From Aldrovandia affinis (lineage: Eukaryota > Chordata > Actinopteri > Notacanthiformes > Halosauridae), in the NCBI GenBank assembly GCA_029706075.1, contig JAINUG010000049.1, forward strand, positions 1,419,418 through 1,483,417: a DNA stretch of 64,000 nt, given 5' to 3'. The stretch's first letter is position 1; the number at the start of each line of letters is the position of its first letter. The notes beneath the pieces were generated by a model. The model made no database searches. It was given only the letters and a program-made list of their open reading frames with translations, and was not told the DNA's origin. This document shows positions 59,762 to 64,000 of the stretch, piece by piece. Both the position numbers and the translations under genes were made by a program.

Positions 59762-60179
59762 ATATTGAAGGTGGAGGGTATTTCGAGGTACAGCTGCTGT
59801 CAGACAACTGCCACTGCTAGTCAACAATCACATGCTTATAATCTGTGCAGGTCTCTTTTCCTTTCCCGTTCTTCTTTTGGATGGTTGGGCACCAAAATAA
59901 AATCACTATATAAACTATAGATAGAAGATTCACCATATAAAATCACTAGATATACGTCACTATATTCCTGTTCACTTCATAGGTCATTAAGCACTGTTTG
60001 GAGTTAATGCTGTTATTTTGTAATTGCAGTTGTTTGAGTAGAATCCAACTTTAATTAGCATTGCTAATCCACAAATGTAGTTTACTGCCCCACCCGCGCA
60101 GGAACATGACAGAGACAGGACAGACCTGAACCACAAGGCTGTAAGCTCACAATGTGGGGAATGTGGCCATTTTCCATGT

Positions 60180-61415
60180 CTCCCCCCCAAGACTTCGACC
60201 AGCCCTTGCTAGATGGATGGGTGACTTCCTCTCCAACAGACACCAAGTTGTGAAATACCACAGCATGTTATCTGATAGCACGGAAATAGCATGTGTCCTC
60301 CCTCGAGGAGCTTTGTTGGTCTCCAAATTTTTGTAGCCTACATTGACAGAGCAGCTGACCAGGCAACTGTAAAGCAGCGGAAGTTGACAACACATCACCC
60401 CCTCCGCCCCACAAATATAATTCAAACAGAACTAGCTGCCCTGTAGAAGCGGGCAGGAGAGTCGCATGAAGTTACATCCAAAGAAAGGTAAAGCTCTCCG
60501 TGTCCTCTTCACCTGTTAAATAAACGACGCCAAACTCCAAAAAGGTCCTCCTGGGAGGAGTCAAAGTGGACAATATCTGCAGAGAGGCCATCGGACGTCC
60601 GTTCCTCCCCTGCAGGCTTAAGCAGTTAAAGCACAGGTGTCAAACTCATTCCATCGAGGTCCGAGCATATGAAGGTTTTTGTTGCAATGCACTACACCAG
60701 GTGATTTCACCAATTAGCTCACTTCTTCAACTAAGGAGGGAACCCCTGAAATCAGGCTTACAACAGAAAGCACACACAGTTGGAATGAGTTTGACACCCC
60801 TGAGTTAAAGTGAGTGAGTCTTACATCCAGCCCTAAGACAGAGTACGCTTCTCCGGCGTGGCATGCTGGATTAACCGCCATCCTCAGCAAAGACACTGAG
60901 AGGCTCCAGCACAGGGCAGCCCACAAAGCCACACAACAGGTAAAGAACACACCAGCCACTCTGCCGCCTGCTGGACCTACCCACATGCTCCACGGGCCGG
61001 GAGAACCTCATTTGAATCTTTTGTGAAAGCGCTCATCCAATCTGAGCATTACCGCCCTGGAGGTCAGCCATCGGTGGCCGATTGACTCGGACCTCCTCAT
61101 CACCCAACCTGATCTCAGGCGGAACGGTAGCACAATGGTGCCATCCCCTACATGGCCCACCTGCTTGGCCGGACTCTTAAACGTGACCACCATTCTACTC
61201 CTTCACCTTTTATATTCATGGCCATAAACGGATGCAATCTTTGCAATTCAGTCACCTTTCTAACTATGACATTTTATTCGTATTTTGGCTATTCATCTAT
61301 ACGTTTTGTATAGGTTGTGTCCTTTTAAACATGCATTTTAACCCGTAAAAATGTACAAGCTTTTGTCGCCATTTGTACATTGCATTTCTGCTTAATAAAA
61401 ACTGAAAAAAAAATT
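60180..61415 (+). mobile_element. Decayed LINE, RT C-terminal part and 3' tail
   Basis: From 60206 a frame reads LARWMGDFLSNRHQVVKY, matching the LINE pattern LA.WI.SFL.NR.Q.V. From about 60834 another reads TEYASPAWHAGLT, the usual YA.PVWH.GLT block near the C-terminus of such proteins. Frameshifts separate them and the GVPQG and YADD blocks are damaged. A-rich sequence after AATAAAAACTG near 61393-61415 may be the poly(A) end. A MITE interrupts it at 60632-60802. Confidence 0.7.
60632..60802. mobile_element. hAT-type MITE with perfect target duplication
   Basis: A 171-bp element of the same family as 25676-25840, with inverted ends CACAGGTGTCAAACTCATTC and GAATGAGTTTGACACCCCTG. The 8-base flank AGTTAAAG is perfectly duplicated at 60624-60631 and 60803-60810, which fixes both termini. 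It has no coding capacity and sits inside the LINE fossil. Confidence 0.95.
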
Positions 61416-64000
61416 GTCAATCCAATGTGATGATCCAAATAAATTCAGTTTGACAAAAACATTTAATTTAATATGCAGCTAATAAAAGCCACAGATGCAC
61501 ATAAACCACATCAATATAAAGTAACCTACATACACACCATCCCTTCATCGCCCGTAGGTCAGTAAACTTCACAATCCGGTCGTTAAAGGACGACTTCATC
61601 TAATAAAAACAAATAAATGTAGAGGAAAATATGAATACAGATGCGTAAATCACAAAAGGATTTGAGACTTGAAAAAAGGTCACGATTGGTCAGAACAGGA
61701 AAAAAACGCTAAATGGTGCTCCTCTAAATAGACCACAGTTAAGAGGACTGGCTAAATGTCCATTTGCGGCACCGTCGTTGGATCACAGCGACCACTCTGA
61801 TCTCCCAGACTGAACGCCACGCTCCGGTCGATAGCGCTCTTATGAAATTTCCACAATGCACACAAACACCATCCATCACTTTTCTTTTTTTTTTCTTTTT
61901 GTTATTATTATTATTTTTTTACAGCTGTGGACTCAAAGAGAGCGCTCTTCCAAGTGGCGTTATTGATGAGCGGGGGCCTGCAGCGCCCTCTCAGAGGACT
62001 CGTTACAGGGGGAAGGAGGGATGGGCTTAGGTCCGGAGCGGCTGGTCTTCAGTTCCTACATGGTGCCAGAGACGGGAAACACAACAGCCAGCCCCCGTGT
62101 CCCCATTCCCCATTGTGCATGAGGACCCAAGCCGTCGCGATCCACAAAAAAAACACTATACGCTTGGTGGAAGTGAATTACCTTTACTGAAATCAGGGAC
62201 TAAAGACGCTAAACACTTGAGCGGCTTTCACCTACAGAAGGTGTCGTGCTAATCAACAATTCAACTCTCCAGCGTGGGGTACAACTTCTTAATCCTGTTA
62301 AATATCATCATCAAGTCAATAAATGTGACTACTTGTCTTAGTTGTTGACTAAATAAATTAATCCGACACACCTCGACTCATGCTGTTGAAGGTTATCGCT
62401 CAAAACCATATACACAACACTGCCACAGTGAAAGCCATACTGGGGTACGTACAACTTCCTCACAACCCAAATAAACACCCTTAAGCCGTTAAGTTATTCT
62501 ATGGCCTAGGAGAACCACAGAGATATTACGTACAAACACAACCCAGTATTCTTTCACCGCTGATCCACAAATTCTGTACACACAGAATCAGCAGTTTGCT
62601 GTTTAGAGGATTGTACCATTATCCACTGTTTACACGAGCAAACCACGCAATTTCCTGCAAAGCCGAGGGCCTGGCACACAGAACAGGCTGTGCACCCGCT
62701 CGCAACCGATGTAATTGGAGGGGTGCCTTCTAGTTTTGACATTGGATTGTTTGAACTTTGTTTGGACTGTGAAAAATGAAGGAAAGGCAATGGAGTATAA
62801 GGGGAAAGAAAGGTTCCCTGTATGTCTGGGGTCAGACGCGCTGGAGCACCTTTTAAAAAAATCTCCAATCACGCCTCTCGAGTCACCGCTGTGCCATCCA
62901 CAACCACATAAGGAGCAGTGCAGCTGAACTGTGCGTACTCCTCCAACGTCCTTGTCAGCGAGCCAGCGACCATTCTGCACGCCACCCGTCACGCAGTGCC
63001 ACAGGAGAGAGCTAGCACGGAGTGGTGTAGCGCTCACAGATGACAGCTCTTAGCCGGCAGGGGTCTGGCGTGTGCAGAGGAGGCACTGCAGCAGCAACGT
63101 GAGGAACCCTGGCCGACTGGAACGTGTTTTCCTCGCTTAAACGCTCAATCAGAATTATTTTCATGCTTACAAAAGACCAGTGAGAAAATCAATGACTTTT
63201 ATGGGTCAGAGCAGAGATCCAATACAACCTCACAGCGGCTCAAGAAACATAGAAAGGAAGTCAATGTTAACACCCTGCACTGTACACGAACACAAAAATC
63301 ACGGTCCACAGCCTTCCATACAGCAACACATTTCTGGCAATATTCAGTCTCTATTCAGCAATTTTATTAAGAGAGAAAGATGTGGTCTTGGAACTACATG
63401 CATTTTCAGAGACAGAATGATCTTGGTTTTCCTCTCGCTTACTTTACACGCAGCCTACGCTTCGCCAGAAGATTCAGGAAGCAGGCTGAGACGGCTCCCT
63501 CTGCAAAGCATGAGTCAGGAGCCAAGCGCACTGCCGGGGGGAGCTCGAGGAGGCTGGCGGCGTCCCTACAAATCGCCAACCGTTAAATAATTCATTTGTG
63601 CTGTGTGTGCGCTTCAATATATTATGCTCTTATCAAAGCAGCGTTGCCAAGTCGCCCCCCTCCATTGATGAGATTGCATGAAAATGACCAATTCTTTTAT
63701 GCTTGCTTTTTAACCATTGGAGGGCGTTTAAAAAGTATATATATACACAAAGTTTTGAACAGAAATGGATGAACACATTTGACCATCGAAGGGAGAAACA
63801 CTGTGCTCGCGCAGTAAAATGACAAATGTTGCGATGTGCGCATTGTAGCTTGTGTTCACTGCCCGTTGCAGACACAGTGAAGCAAAACAGCAATTCAATT
63901 AGATTATTATCCACACATACACACACATCCCCTACAACCCCAATAACAGTGATTGTAATTCAGTGAAACTCGGATCTCACAGAACGATCGAGAAGGGTCT

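Larger units (their letters stand above)
55129..64000. other. Upstream flank of klhl13, no second gene seen
   Basis: After the CpG island the DNA holds a GA run (55650-55715), a pyrimidine tract (about 56170-56370), a TG microsatellite (59723-59758) and a LINE fossil with MITE (60180-61415). No other open frame shows domain similarity. 57000-59700 and 61420-64000 show nothing I can name. Confidence 0.6.

Overview
The window is vertebrate nuclear DNA, most probably from a ray-finned fish. It is AT-rich and gene-poor, full of short interspersed elements, LINE fossils and hAT-type DNA transposons of the kinds common in fish genomes. It carries one intron-rich gene with canonical GT-AG introns. 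I cannot name the species from the sequence.

The only protein-coding gene I can support is klhl13 (Kelch-like 13) on the minus strand. All seven coding exons are present: 55128-55031, 37926-37785, 27517-27385, 26561-26365, 24294-23499, 20351-20238 and 11271-10784. Every junction keeps phase (2, 0, 1, 0, 1, 1) and the joined frame is 655 codons plus a stop, which as I recall is the length of mammalian KLHL13. The product has a short KLHL13-type N-terminus, a BTB domain, a BACK domain and six kelch blades. Proteins of this family are substrate adaptors for CUL3 ubiquitin ligases; KLHL13 with KLHL9 directs ubiquitination of Aurora B in mitosis. Exon 1 lies in a CpG island (about 54540-55520), the likely promoter. 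The two largest exons are much more GC-rich than the DNA around them.

Layout by region. 1-9960: 3' flank, no gene, with SINEs, two uncertain LTR-like repeats, a GA-rich tract, a perfect hairpin and a LINE fossil. 9965-10783: candidate 3' UTR with several AATAAA signals. 10784-55128: klhl13, whose introns of about 17.1, 10.3, 0.8, 2.1, 3.1 and 9.0 kb hold most of the repeats. 55129-64000: promoter and upstream flank, with low-complexity tracts and a LINE fossil carrying a later MITE insertion.

The best-resolved mobile element is an internally deleted hAT transposon at 35838-37413. It has a perfect 8-bp target-site duplication and contains a later SINE with its own perfect 12-bp duplication. 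A tRNA-derived SINE family with at least ten copies or fragments is scattered through the window. I found no new multi-gene system, operon, CRISPR array or RNA gene. The interest lies in gene structure, the layered transposon history and a few unexplained palindromes and G-rich or tandem motifs.
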